Shown: positions 1 through 8,610 of the stretch, piece by piece
Position numbering within the stretch: the stretch's first letter is position 1
Layout of the letters: every line of letters begins with the position of its first letter
Assembly: GCA_016935665.1 (NCBI GenBank)
Contig: JAFGQN010000218.1
Coordinates: 1 to 36,738, forward strand
Source of the DNA: Deltaproteobacteria bacterium
Lineage (GTDB): Bacteria; Myxococcota_A; Polyangia; JAAYKL01
Direction: 5' to 3'
Length of the DNA: 36,738 nt
Program-made: the position numbers and the translations under genes
Notes under the pieces: generated by a model
What the model saw: the letters and a program-made list of their open reading frames with translations, nothing else
The model's database searches: none
Told to the model about the DNA's origin: nothing

Positions 1-339
1 AAATTCGATACAGAGAAGGCCAACATCGCAGAAGGACTGATTTGGTTTTCCATTGCCGCTGCCTTCATCAAACGATACCTCGCACTGGCTGCTCAGCAGA
101 TTTTCCAAACCGCCGAAATATCAACGCGAAAAGTGGCGATGTGCTTGAAGATGCACTTTACCAGCTTGATAACCATGCTTATGCAGCGCAGAAAAACAAG
201 GGACGCCCTTAAAAAGCTGTTTTTCTTTCTATCCCGCAATGCAAAACGGTCTCATCCGCAGAGGGACAGAACGCTGGGAAGCAGAAACTGCGGGCTCGAG
301 CCGATTTTTGTCATCAATTGGGGAGGGCTTAAGGACTAA
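1..339 (+). pseudogene. IS4-type transposase, C-terminal fragment (runs off window start)
   Basis: An open frame enters from the window edge and ends at the TAA at 337-339, giving about 112 residues. The segments IAEGLIW, LKRYLA-like FIKRYLALAAQ and AEISTRKVAM match my memory of the C-terminal part of IS4-family DDE transposases, after the catalytic core, where the chain reads as AEGLIW, a KRFLA helix and an E-x-STRK-x-AM stretch. The catalytic DDE residues would lie upstream of the window, so activity cannot be judged. The stop is only one base away from the stop of the convergent broken gene on the minus strand, leaving no obvious space for an IS terminal repeat. Family assignment is by pattern recall only. 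Confidence 0.7.
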
Positions 340-340
340 C

Positions 341-917
341 CTATGAGTCTTCATTTACATATACGTAATATCCGTCACGGATGGTGGCCCAGTTCGAGGC
401 CGCAGTGTTGTACTTACCGCCACTGACGGAAGAATGGTTGCATAATGGCAGGAGGCTTTGTTGTCTCTTCCACCGCTCACGGTGGCGAAATTGTAACTCG
501 CTTTATTTGTAGAACTGCCGGTGATCGAGATGTAATAACCAGTTGCAGCATTTTTGTATCCGCGACAGGCGGATGGGCTGTTTTCAAAAATCAATTGGGA
601 GTGTCCAGCCACGAATCCATCAGTAGCGCCGGACCGTATATGAAAATTGCCAACAATAAGATTGCCGGTGCCATTGCCTGCATTGCTTGAAACCCTCTGC
701 ACATTGGCTCCCTGTAAGATGACCAGCGGATTGCCATCTGCATCTGTGGAGATACCGACGTATTTCAGCTTATTGTTCAAACGGTTGAGGATGTCAGTTG
801 TCGTGCCGGTGCACAATCCAGCGGCTGCATCAAGGGGAGCGAGCATGAGTTTCGTGCACGAATACGGGTTGCAAGCGCAATTTTCTTTTTCAGTTCTTTA
901 CTTTTTCTCATCTTCAT
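341..917 (-). pseudogene. Broken gene for a surface protein with GG-x-x-N-x-A-S head-type repeats
   Basis: The central frame encodes a chain with GNGTGNLIVGNF, GFVAGHSQLIF and then NFATVSGGRDNKAS. This resembles the short repeats of trimeric-autotransporter heads and related bacterial surface proteins. Near the end the frame is lost. The sequence resumes one frame over as SGGKYNTAASNWATIRDG and stops at 341-343. Comparing the two repeat units suggests about 8 extra bases (attcttcc on the coding strand, near 395-410) inserted after the HYAT codons. At the 5' end, a good ribosome binding site (GAGGAG) precedes an ATG at 917 followed by a lysine-rich start (MKMRKSKELKKK). That start is in a different frame from the body (CACNPYSCTKLMLAP), and no signal peptide is visible. 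At least two frame breaks therefore make this a decayed gene. Confidence 0.6.
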
Positions 918-1277
918 TTTCTCCTCTATTCCATTTTGGAAATTTGACTCCCTGCGAGTGTGCAGAAGTTCGTTTTATTTGCTGCGTTACTATTTAATCG
1001 CTGGGATATTGCGCATGGATGAGATGAATGCGTATCGCCGCAAATCTCAATTGGCATTGTGATCGATGGCACATGAAATCACGCAAGACTGTACGCGTCG
1101 TCAGTTCATTCCTAAAGCGGCTGTATCCCTTTTTCTGCAAACGTGAATGCAGCGGGTTTTTAAAATGGTTGCACGAAAGTGAACTTTTTTGGGCTTTTGA
1201 AAAAGCCGTATTGAGACGATGGGATTTATACTGGTGTGGCAGACGATACTATCAGGTTTACAAGATGGCGTATTTTT
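918..1277. other. Intergenic stretch, no gene seen
   Basis: Between the start of the broken surface-protein gene and the 3' end of the pseudouridine synthase gene I see only short frames without a convincing ribosome binding site or recognisable product. No clear terminator hairpin with a T-run was found. Confidence 0.5.
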
Positions 1278-2054
1278 TTACCACCCCGGTTGGAGATAGT
1301 GCTGAAGTTCTTCCGGGGCGACGTCCTGAAACTGTCCCGGTGCAAGATCGCCGAGCCTGAAATTGCCGAAGGAGATTCGCTTCAGTTTATTCACTTCGTG
1401 ATGCAACCCTTTGCACAGGCGACGTATTTCGCGGTTTTTGCCGCTGATAAGTTCAATGAACAGGGTGCTCTCCCGATTACTGCATTTTTTTAAGGTCACC
1501 TTGCTGGCTCTGAGCAATTCGCCTTTGTCCATAATGCCGTTTTCAAACAGCGGCGTGTCGGATGCGGTAACACGACCGCGCACTCTGGCCAGATAACATC
1601 GCGGAAGTTGGTTGGCCGGATCGGTCAGGCGGTTTGAGAGATTTGTGTCATTGGTCAGCAACAGCAGCCCCGAGGTGTTGTAATCCAGACGTCCCACGGT
1701 GTGGAATCCAGGCAATTCATTCTCAAAAAAAGAATATACGGTTTTTCTGCCCTCAGGATCGCTCCGGGTTGTCATGACTTTACGGGGCTTGTGAAACAGG
1801 ATGACCCGCGTCCGGGACGCCTGTACCGGTTCGCCTCGAAAAACAATTTGCGACTTTTCGGGAATGACCAGAAAGTCGGGTTTAGTGACCGCCTTACCAT
1901 TTACCTGAACCTCTTCATTGGCAATGGCCCTTGCCGCTTCAGTGCGGGAGGCCACTCCCAGTTTTGACAGCGCCCGGACCAATGGAACGTACCCAGGGGG
2001 ATTACGGCGGGTATCGACATGTTTTTTTTTTAGAGGTGATACGGGATGCCTCAT
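1278..2054 (-). CDS. RsuA/RluB/E/F-family pseudouridine synthase
   Basis: Converts a specific uridine in rRNA to pseudouridine in the cytoplasm; the target (16S or 23S) cannot be fixed from sequence alone. From the ATG at 2054 the product is 258 aa, normal for a small-subunit-type member. An S4 RNA-binding domain comes first (LVRALSKLGVASRTEAARAI through VQVNGKAV, about residues 25-80). The catalytic domain follows, with the family signature GRLDYNTSGLLLLTND, whose Asp (about residue 124) is the nucleophile, and the later motif ISGKNREIRRLC. The frame stays open upstream to a TTG at 2120, but the extra residues resemble no family N-terminus, so the ATG is preferred although its ribosome binding site is weak. 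Function class is very likely; the exact paralogue is not assigned. Confidence 0.9.
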   Translation of the reverse strand: MRHPVSPLKKKHVDTRRNPPGYVPLVRALSKLGVASRTEAARAIANEEVQVNGKAVTKPDFLVIPEKSQIVFRGEPVQASRTRVILFHKPRKVMTTRSDPEGRKTVYSFFENELPGFHTVGRLDYNTSGLLLLTNDTNLSNRLTDPANQLPRCYLARVRGRVTASDTPLFENGIMDKGELLRASKVTLKKCSNRESTLFIELISGKNREIRRLCKGLHHEVNKLKRISFGNFRLGDLAPGQFQDVAPEELQHYLQPGW

Positions 2055-2638
2055 AATCGACAATGTGTATCCGCGGTGTAAGGTTTCGTCCACAACAATT
2101 GACAAAAAAACGAAACACAAGTTGAGTCAATTGACTGGTAAATCCGCGATAAACGGATTTGCTACGGTTCAAGCCGATTAGTTGCTATCGGTCTATTTAA
2201 ACGGCAATGAAGAGAAAACCGCATTTCCCTTTGCAGGTTTATGGGAAACAGCGTGATTTCGTTTCGCGATTCACAGCCGCCTGTTGGTGGCCAGAAACGT
2301 ATTTCGACACCCGCTGCTGGGCGAACATAATCACTTTCCAGTTGTAACGTCCTTTGATTAAAAGTATGAAAAATACACTGTCCGCAAAAAGAGGAAAAAC
2401 TGCTTTTTCTTTTTGAAACATGAATATACTGACACAAGCGACCGCCCGCAGTCATTACCTGCATCAAACTGCGTGACCGATGCCCACACCAGGTTCGAAA
2501 CAGTATTTGAAATCGATGGGTCGAATACGGTATAGTCCCTTTGAGACAACGAAAAAATGAGTCTAATGCACACCCGGGAAAAAACGACAAATCCGGGAAC
2601 CACCAGCGCACCAATCCAAGGTGGAAAAGGAGATGACA
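2055..2638. other. Divergent intergenic region with a 12-bp palindrome
   Basis: This 584-bp gap separates two divergently transcribed genes, so it should hold both promoters. A perfect 12-bp palindrome, AGTCAATTGACT, lies at 2125-2136 and could be an operator. No gene with a convincing start and product was found in the rest. Confidence 0.4.
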
Positions 2639-3490
2639 GTGGCTTTGAATCCGATAAAAAAAAGTTATTTTCCCAAACCACCCAAACGAAAATACTCGTT
2701 CGATGGCTACACGAACGGCGAAGTAATGCCACAGTCTGAACCACGGTCGAAACAGATAGTTCCAAGAATATTTTTGGCTGTATTCGCAACTGGACTCATT
2801 GTATACGTACTGACTCATGGCGGAGTGCGCATTAATGTTGAGGTGGATTTGTCCAACTGGAAAGAGGGGACACATCAGTTGGACACCGTTGCCAAAGATG
2901 CGCAGATGAACGTCCTCGCTGCTGCTCTGATGCACGAGCTGACGCGACAGGGCGTTTTCCCCGAATCTGTCGAAGTCGACAATTCAACTATTTCTATTAC
3001 TGCCCCCAAAGCGCCCATCACCGGGACTCGATTGGCGGATATGATTGACAACATAAAGGATTGCCATGTGGGCGCCTTTGAGTGGGAAGGGACATCTGTT
3101 GACATTGACATGCTTCGAAGCACCACCGCTTGTGAAACGGTGTTCTCGACGTGCAACACTTCGGTCGATTCCAACGGGCAAATCCAATTGAACGTTGCTC
3201 TGACATCTGATGGGCGCAATCATTTTGAAGACTTTCACGATACCATGGTGTTTGTGAAAGCGGCTTATCCCATTGCCATGATTTATGACTACCGTCTTGA
3301 CGACAGTGGCAATATTGTCATTCGAAGCAGCAATAAATCCCCCCAAACGCAGCAGCGTGAACTCTCACGTATTTGCGATGCAATACAAAACCGGGATCGG
3401 TTGGAAGGGGTTACATTCAAAAGTATCTCTACTCACCGAATTGGCCCGCGCCTGCTGAATTTCCAGATCTTCCCTGGCCTGAATCAGTGA
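2639..3490 (+). CDS. Unknown protein anchored by one N-terminal membrane helix
   Basis: I do not recognise the family. A GTG at 2639 is taken as start because AAAGGAG at 2626-2632 lies six bases before it; the ATG at 2633 directly abuts that site and is a poor alternative. The product is about 283 aa. A basic, proline-rich cytoplasmic N-terminus is followed by one hydrophobic helix (IFLAVFATGLIVYVLTH, near residue 45). The rest, about 220 residues, would be outside the membrane. The ectodomain alternates helix and strand, and its first half (LTRQGVFPESVEVDNSTISI) faintly recalls the periplasmic P1 region of SecD, which is too weak to name it. Two cysteines about nine residues apart (ACETVFSTC) could form a disulphide. 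It stands alone and no operon partner is visible. Confidence 0.7.
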   Translation: MALNPIKKSYFPKPPKRKYSFDGYTNGEVMPQSEPRSKQIVPRIFLAVFATGLIVYVLTHGGVRINVEVDLSNWKEGTHQLDTVAKDAQMNVLAAALMHELTRQGVFPESVEVDNSTISITAPKAPITGTRLADMIDNIKDCHVGAFEWEGTSVDIDMLRSTTACETVFSTCNTSVDSNGQIQLNVALTSDGRNHFEDFHDTMVFVKAAYPIAMIYDYRLDDSGNIVIRSSNKSPQTQQRELSRICDAIQNRDRLEGVTFKSISTHRIGPRLLNFQIFPGLNQ

Positions 3491-3755
3491 TACATTGATG
3501 GTCGCTTTTGTACAATTTGGTTTTTCAGCAACACACTCTCCAATGGGAGCGGATCTTTTATTCCGGCGCATTAATCTTTAAAAACCAACACATTGCGATT
3601 GATGAGTTGAAAAAAAAATGGAGCCTCCGGGTTACTTATGAATTGCAAAAAACGATATGCAAGGAAACCCCGGATGGAAGCAAATACTATTGAGAAGAAT
3701 TGGAACGCATTTTTTTTACTCATTTATTGAGTTTAAGGGTACTGGAGGATAGTTT

Positions 3756-4838
3756 ATGGAGTGCTTTTCACAAAAAAGAAGGGAAAAAAATAGAATGGCG
3801 ATGAAACACATTTTAATTTTAATGCTGATTGCGGCTTTAATTGTGTTGCAGGCGTGCGGAGACGGGGAAAATACGTCTTCAAACAGTGGCTCGGATTCCG
3901 ATTCAGATGGCGATGCCGATTCAGACGGCGACTCCGATTCAGACGGCGACTCCGACACTGACGGTGATTCCGATACTGACGGCGATAGCGATTCGGATGG
4001 CGATAGCGATTCAGATGGCGATAGCGATTCGGATGGCGATAGCGATTCAGATGGCGATAGCGATTCAGATGGCGATAGCGATTCAGATGGCGATAGCGAT
4101 TCGGATGGTGATAGCGATTCGGATGGTGATAGCGATTCAGATGGTGATACTGAAACAGATACCGGCACGGAGCCGAATGGCTTCTCCCCATGTCCCACCG
4201 ACGGATCGGACTGCAAAGTCATGCCTGTTGGGGATTCGATTACCGATGGTATGGGAACCGGATCTTACCGAACGCAACTGTTCAGAAACGCCACAAAAAA
4301 TGGCAAAAAGATGACATTGGTTGGCAGAGCAACTGGGGGGCCCAACGACGTGGATGGTGTGCCGTTCCCCAAAAATCATGAGGGCTACCCTGGCTGGTTC
4401 GTCGATCAATGGCATGCTGATGCGGCGCAGCCGGCGTTGAACGCCAACATGCCTCATATCATAACAATGATGCTGGGTACCAACGACGTTCATCAGCTGG
4501 ATAATCCCCGAGGCGGGGATGGGGCAGCGACGGCAGCGGAGTTGTCCTCCCTTATTGATTTCCTTACTGAGAAAGCCCCGGATACACTGGTGGCTGTTGC
4601 GCTTATTACGCCGGCCAACGGCAGATATGAATATGCGCAGCCTTTGATTGCCGATTACAACAGCAAGATTCCGGCTGTAGTGGATGAAAAAATTGCGGCA
4701 GGGAAACATGTGATACTGGTGGATTTATACACCGATTTTCCTCCAAATAGCCTTTCTGACGGCCTCCACCCCTCTCAGGCCGGCTATGATTTTATGGGAG
4801 ATCAGTGGTACGACGCCATAAAAGATTATCTGCCGTAG
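3756..4838 (+). CDS. SGNH/GDSL-type esterase lipoprotein with Asp/Ser/Gly linker
   Basis: Probable surface or periplasmic lipoprotein esterase, about 360 aa. GGAGG at 3744-3748 lies seven bases before the ATG at 3756; an ATG at 3795 would also give a signal peptide. A lipoprotein signal ends at LQAC (Cys34). Residues about 44-133 are a low-complexity linker built from D-S-D-S-D-G units. The SGNH domain follows: block I is PVGDSITDG (Ser161), with [20 protein letters not shown] (Asn243) and SDGLHPSQ (Asp335, His338). All catalytic residues are present. The order and spacing are like the XynB-type SGNH subfamily found with carbohydrate-active enzymes, so removal of acetyl groups from polysaccharide is a reasonable guess; the substrate is unknown. 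The linker probably carries the enzyme away from the membrane. Confidence 0.9.
   Translation: MECFSQKRREKNRMAMKHILILMLIAALIVLQACGDGENTSSNSGSDSDSDGDADSDGDSDSDGDSDTDGDSDTDGDSDSDGDSDSDGDSDSDGDSDSDGDSDSDGDSDSDGDSDSDGDSDSDGDSDSDGDTETDTGTEPNGFSPCPTDGSDCKVMPVGDSITDGMGTGSYRTQLFRNATKNGKKMTLVGRATGGPNDVDGVPFPKNHEGYPGWFVDQWHADAAQPALNANMPHIITMMLGTNDVHQLDNPRGGDGAATAAELSSLIDFLTEKAPDTLVAVALITPANGRYEYAQPLIADYNSKIPAVVDEKIAAGKHVILVDLYTDFPPNSLSDGLHPSQAGYDFMGDQWYDAIKDYLP
3981..4142 (+). repeat. Nine tandem copies of an 18-bp unit inside a coding linker
   Basis: The unit GGCGATAGCGATTCRGAT is repeated nine times with only third-position changes (C/T in GGY, A/G in TCR). It encodes G-D-S-D-S-D. Older, more diverged copies lie just upstream (about 3892-3980). 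Because the unit is a multiple of three, copy-number change would alter linker length without breaking the reading frame. Confidence 0.9.
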
Positions 4839-5119
4839 TTTATTTTTCGGGAACGACCCCCGCCTCATTGCAACGGCATTTTGAATGCGCCTTGTAATTT
4901 TCCCTTTACCTCTGATTACAGACCTGGTATCGCTGACAGTGATTTTATTCGCCCGTTCAAATGCCTGCGAATTCTACAAAAATATCGCTGGGTCTTCACT
5001 CGTTGCGCCGCCATGACGCGCATTGGGTTTGCCTCGCGCATGCGGGCCTCATGCGGCTTTTTGTTTCCTTTGGCAATGAAGGCGCTTCTCAACCGCTCCT
5101 GTTCGTTCTGTAATCTACG

Positions 5120-5575
5120 TCATGATGCCACTTCGTTATCGGTAAAATCATAAACACGCATGTCCATTTGTTCATCATAAGCCACTCCATATTTTTCTAA
5201 AAGCAGAAGCAATTCTTCTTTGAAACCGTTTGACTAATGGTGTTCCTGCCGGTTATCGATATAATGCGGCAATGTCGGAAACTGGGATTGCCAAAGAGAT
5301 AAGATGCCGTAACCAGACTGCCACGAAAAATGTGCTGTTCCTTCGTCCTGCTGCTTCATCCCCGAGGAGGATGGCTTTTTTATTTCCTCGACAAGTTTCG
5401 CCATCGTGAGTGTCCATGGCAGTGTGCAGGCAATGTGGACATGGTCGTCCGTTTTGCCGACGCGAATGGCTTCAGCTCCTTTTGCCCGGCATATACCGGC
5501 AGGATACGCGTGCGGCTATGAATGAAGATATTGCAGTATAGTCTTCTGCCGATTGTGGGTGCTTAAAACACAGAA
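5120..5575 (-). pseudogene. Decayed IS200/IS605-like (Y1, HUH) transposase
   Basis: Read on the minus strand, this interval encodes a clear Y1-transposase chain interrupted by stops at 5516-5518, 5234-5236 and 5120-5122. Visible parts in order are STHNRQKTILQYLH, an A-E-A-I-R-V-G stretch, DDHVHIACTLPWTLTMAKLV (the HVH is the HUH metal-binding motif), FSWQSGYGILSLWQSQ and HYIDNRQEHH. The Tyr of the last motif is the likely nucleophile. The tail FKEELLLLLEKYGVAYDE is typical of the group often annotated as REP-associated or IS200-like transposase. After the last stop the frame stays open to 4916 as a basic tail without clear homology. The 5' end, including the start codon, is lost where it meets the IS5 remnant. 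Not functional as read. Confidence 0.75.
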
Positions 5576-5577
5576 AA

Positions 5578-6020
5578 AAATTCTGTTCCTCGATACTCAA
5601 TGTGGTTTTCCTTCATCCAGCCAATGACACGTTCAACGATGTTGCGTTTTCGATAAAGGTCGCTGCGAAAAGGAACCGAACGAGCCTGTCTGTCTGTCTT
5701 CGTTGCTTTTCGAAGGAATAACAGGAGATATGCGAAGGTTCATGAGACAATTGTCGTTTTCAGTCCGCCTGGGTACCCTTTATCTCCCGCAAGGGCTATG
5801 GGCCATGGGACAGGAGTACCGCTGGAATTGAACAAATGACTGTCTGCCATGCGCCAAATTCTTTGGGTAAATCTCTCCAAGGCGCACCTGTACGAAGAAT
5901 CCGGAATATTCCATTCATTATTTTCCGCCTCGGTATCGGTGGTCGACCTCCTTTTTCGCTTTTTGGAATCAACCGGGAAACGTTATCCCATTGGTGATCA
6001 TTCATTACTAGCCTGGTCAT
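5578..6020 (-). pseudogene. Decayed IS5-family transposase with an internal deletion
   Basis: The N-terminal part starts at the ATG at 6020 and reads MTRLVMNDHQW, GGRPPIPRRKIMNGIFRILR and TGAPWRDLPKEFGAWQTV, the classic start of IS5-family (DUF4096-type) transposases. The frame is then lost near 5800-5830. The C-terminal part is found in the neighbouring frame as ALAGDKGYPGG, a stop at 5740-5742, then DLYRKRNIVERVIGWMKENH. The middle part carrying catalytic acidic residues is missing, because AWQTV is followed almost at once by the GDKGY region. This is a deletion derivative plus point decay. It directly adjoins the IS200-like remnant on the same strand, as if one element had inserted into or recombined with the other. 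Confidence 0.8.
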
Positions 6021-6436
6021 CTGGACCTCACTGTTAAAAGACACTGCGAAATCACAGAGCAAAAATGAAATCCAAAATTGGGGCCGCATGAATCGAATAG
6101 CAACTGTCTGGCTCCCTCCCATACGTATACTGCATCCATATTCCGAAGCAGATTCTGCGCCAAACACCCGAGGTAGAAGCCCAGTGCGGTGATGCCGCTC
6201 GCTGGGATCTGTGCGGGGACAGCTCGAATCCATTTGTGCCAGGAGCTGTTCCTACCGCGACCAAACTCCCGGCCTGCATGAAAACAGATGGACTGTCCTG
6301 GAGCGGATTTGTGTCGCAACGCGCATCCCCACGTCAGACAGAATCCTCATTAAAGAAAAAAATGACCGCCATTACTTCATACGATGATACAAAACAACAT
6401 TCATTCAAACTGATACTTCTGATAATCAGCGAAACG
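6021..6436. other. Intergenic stretch beside the IS remnants, no gene assigned
   Basis: Overlapping minus-strand frames occur here, one with a hydrophobic run (ALGFYLGCLAQNLLRNM). It could be a trace of a further element, but I could not match it to a family and found no convincing start. Left unassigned. Confidence 0.4.
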
Positions 6437-7063
6437 TTAGTGGGATTCGTGGGCCTGCATGTATTTGCGGACGTCCCCTGGGATACTCAGTAGCATTTCA
6501 ATCGCTGAACGGGCCAGTTCGGGACCTACGAGAATCACCAGCCCCATCGGTGCACGCGACGATACCACATACGCGGCCAATGTTCGCCCGCCGGGTTGGG
6601 GAAACAATCGCCAAAATCCCTGTAACATTTCCAAATCGCTGGGATAATTGGGGACCAGATCAAACTGTAGCGTCTTTTCTTTTTCGTTGGTGACAATATT
6701 CAAATGAAACTGCACTCTGGCGACGGGATGCCCGATTACCATCTTTACCAGGGTGCGCTGTCCTTTGCGCGACAGTGGCGTGCACTCTTTGGTGTGGGGA
6801 AAAATGTCCGGATAAATGCTCCAGTTTAAAAGTGTTTTCCAAACTTCGTCCACCGGTGAATCGATAACCACGTACCCCGACCCACCATAAAACCCCTTTT
6901 TCCCGGAGGTGGGCAACAACCGGATGACCATTTCCCCTTCCCGCAATCTGGCCTTTTCCTCTGTAGAAAACTCAAGCGCGCTGGCGGGACTTGCGACGGC
7001 CAGTCCGAACAGAACAACAAATGCCGTTAAAATCATTGAACCTATTAAATAATGTATTTTCAT
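6437..7063 (-). CDS. Exported SRPBCC (START/polyketide-cyclase-like) protein
   Basis: Product of 208 aa. The ATG at 7063 is preceded by GAAGGG about nine bases upstream. Residues 1-29 form a signal peptide with a hydrophobic core (LTAFVVLFGLAVA) and a likely cleavage site after ASPASA. The mature part reads as a ligand-cavity SRPBCC fold: YVVIDSPVDEVWKTLLNWSIYPDIFP is the typical start, with strands such as TLVKMVIG and RVQFHLNIVTNEKEKTLQFDL, and a long C-terminal helix from ELARSAIEML. Such domains bind hydrophobic ligands, but no ligand can be inferred. It has no operon partner, being flanked by IS debris and a broken lipoprotein gene, so it probably has its own promoter in the gap upstream. 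Confidence 0.75.
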   Translation of the reverse strand: MKIHYLIGSMILTAFVVLFGLAVASPASALEFSTEEKARLREGEMVIRLLPTSGKKGFYGGSGYVVIDSPVDEVWKTLLNWSIYPDIFPHTKECTPLSRKGQRTLVKMVIGHPVARVQFHLNIVTNEKEKTLQFDLVPNYPSDLEMLQGFWRLFPQPGGRTLAAYVVSSRAPMGLVILVGPELARSAIEMLLSIPGDVRKYMQAHESH

Positions 7064-7399
7064 CCGTTAATTACCCTTCGTAAACAAATACCACACTGCA
7101 GCTTTGTTAGAACGACCTATACCCCAAAAAATTTTCTTCACCATGTAAAATTATAATTTAAACGGCTACGGTCAACCGACTCTACCGCCAAATCCCTTTA
7201 CGTTCATATAAGTTGCAACATTCCAAATTTCACACGCGGACTCCGAACTGGTGTTGTTTCTCAACAGTTTCTGCGATAACGGGCCGTATCACAAGATTTT
7301 TTGTGCCCTTTCCACCCAACAATGCAATTGGTCAAATAGCCAACGGGGACCTGTTCGCATCGGTAAGGGAATGAAACGGAATCCAACGAGTTATACTAA
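7064..7399. other. Intergenic stretch, no gene seen
   Basis: A 336-bp AT-richer gap between the start of the SRPBCC gene and the 3' end of the Cys-rich gene. It presumably holds the promoter of the former. Nothing else could be supported. Confidence 0.4.
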
Positions 7400-8148
7400 T
7401 CATTCAATCGAATCAGTCAAATTTGAGGGTTTCGCGGATGCTGCTCCACTGAAAGTAACTTCTTTTGAAAAGATTTGTGTGACAGGATTTGTGACAACAA
7501 CAGCATAATCGCCCACATTTGGAGGCGGTGGCGCCAATGCGGGAATGTCAAAAGTAAGCGCAGCACACACTTGTGCGTTGACCTTCACCCCGGTGATGGC
7601 CGCACAGGATGATAGCGTTACATCCGCCGCGATGCCATCCCATGTGACCGCCATTAGTCTGCACAAAACACGTCCGGTTGCCGTGAGGTTCACTTGAGCA
7701 GACAACAGGTTGGAACAATTCAGGGGCGGAGTCATGGATTCGATGGCAAACGCTTCACACCAGTCAAACAGTTCACAGGTGATCAGACAGCTGCGGGTGT
7801 TGTCGAGATTGCCGTCGTCGCACGCCTCAATACTTTCGTGGATGGCACCATCGCCACATGTCACCAGAACACACGCATTGGTGCAGGCGTGATTGTTGCC
7901 GAAATTGCCATCATCGCACATCTCAACGTCGTCCCAAACAAATCCGTTTCCGCATCGGACACGTTCATACGTATGGGTGCAGGTATCCAGATTGCTGTTG
8001 TTGTCGTCACACGCCTCTATGCCATTTATTTTTCCATCCCCGCATACAGAGGGGATGGAGATGCTTCGTCATCACACCCCTTGGCAAGAAAACTGAACTT
8101 TAGAATAACCTCGGCAAAAGCCATCGAAATCGTGATCGATGTGCGCAT
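7400..8148 (-). pseudogene. Frameshifted Cys-rich (DUF4215, myxococcal repeat) lipoprotein
   Basis: The main frame holds the myxococcal Cys-rich repeat, C-G-D-G followed by E-A-C-D-D-G-N and a C-x3-C: CGDGKINGIEACDDN, CGNGFVWDDVEMCDDGN and CGDGAIHESIEACDDGN, three units in a row. A C-terminal domain of about 110 residues with paired cysteines follows and ends at 7400. Upstream, the same strand but another frame carries a hydrophobic segment ending in FSFLAKGCDDEAS, which looks like a lipoprotein signal and N-terminus (ATG at 8148, AAGGAG directly before it). The two frames join near 8038-8046, where one extra base would explain the break. If it were a sequencing error, the gene would be a normal surface lipoprotein of about 245 aa. 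The ribosome binding site abuts the chosen ATG, so the start is uncertain. Confidence 0.65.
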
Positions 8149-8610
8149 CTCCTTTTTAAACTGTCTTTGGGTTTCGAGGTGATAATTGGACCTGAAGTCA
8201 AACGGCTCACAGGTAATTTCGCGTTTCATATACCAATATCGGAACACAGCGCTCTTTTCGTTAAACGTACAAAACGACAAAGATTCAGTGTGAATCAAGT
8301 ATGAACACCCTTACTGCATTCGACAATTCTGTTGAGCGGATTCGTTGCTGCCGTCGAAGACCCGCGTACAAAATACATACAGGATACGACAGATATGCCT
8401 CGTGCCATTGTTCGGGTAACATCCGATTATTATTAAAGAACGTCGAAACCACAAAAGCGGCAGACGTCGAACGTCTTTCCTGGCAGTTGAAAAAAACAGG
8501 ATGAATCAATGAATTTTCTTCTCAAACAGGTAGCATAGATTCAATAATCGCGTTACCGAACAGCAGACGAACTGTTCACACCCATTGTTCTTTTTGAAGG
8601 AGGTCTCTAT
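8149..8610. other. Leader region of the metal-uptake operon; no riboswitch recognised
   Basis: This 460-bp gap precedes the cbiM-like gene. I looked for the conserved cobalamin-riboswitch boxes (GCCACTG-type B12 box) and for a NiCo-type motif and saw neither. Two short opposed frames at about 8285-8510 mirror each other and have no convincing starts. The only clear signal is the strong ribosome binding site AAGGAGG at 8597-8603. Confidence 0.45.

Noticed and set aside
2162-2935. Long minus-strand frame of 257 codons
   Set aside because: It overlaps the better supported plus-strand gene, is rich in Phe, Cys, His and Arg, and has no domain or ribosome binding site.
3890-4160. Regular short repeats that could suggest a CRISPR array
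   Set aside because: There are no spacers; the units are contiguous, 18 bp, in frame and encode the linker of a lipoprotein.
4881-5153. Plus-strand 90-codon frame
   Set aside because: The minus strand here carries the recognisable tail of the IS200-like transposase.
8149-8610. Cobalamin or nickel/cobalt riboswitch upstream of the metal operon
   Set aside because: The conserved boxes were not found by eye; only the ribosome binding site is clear.
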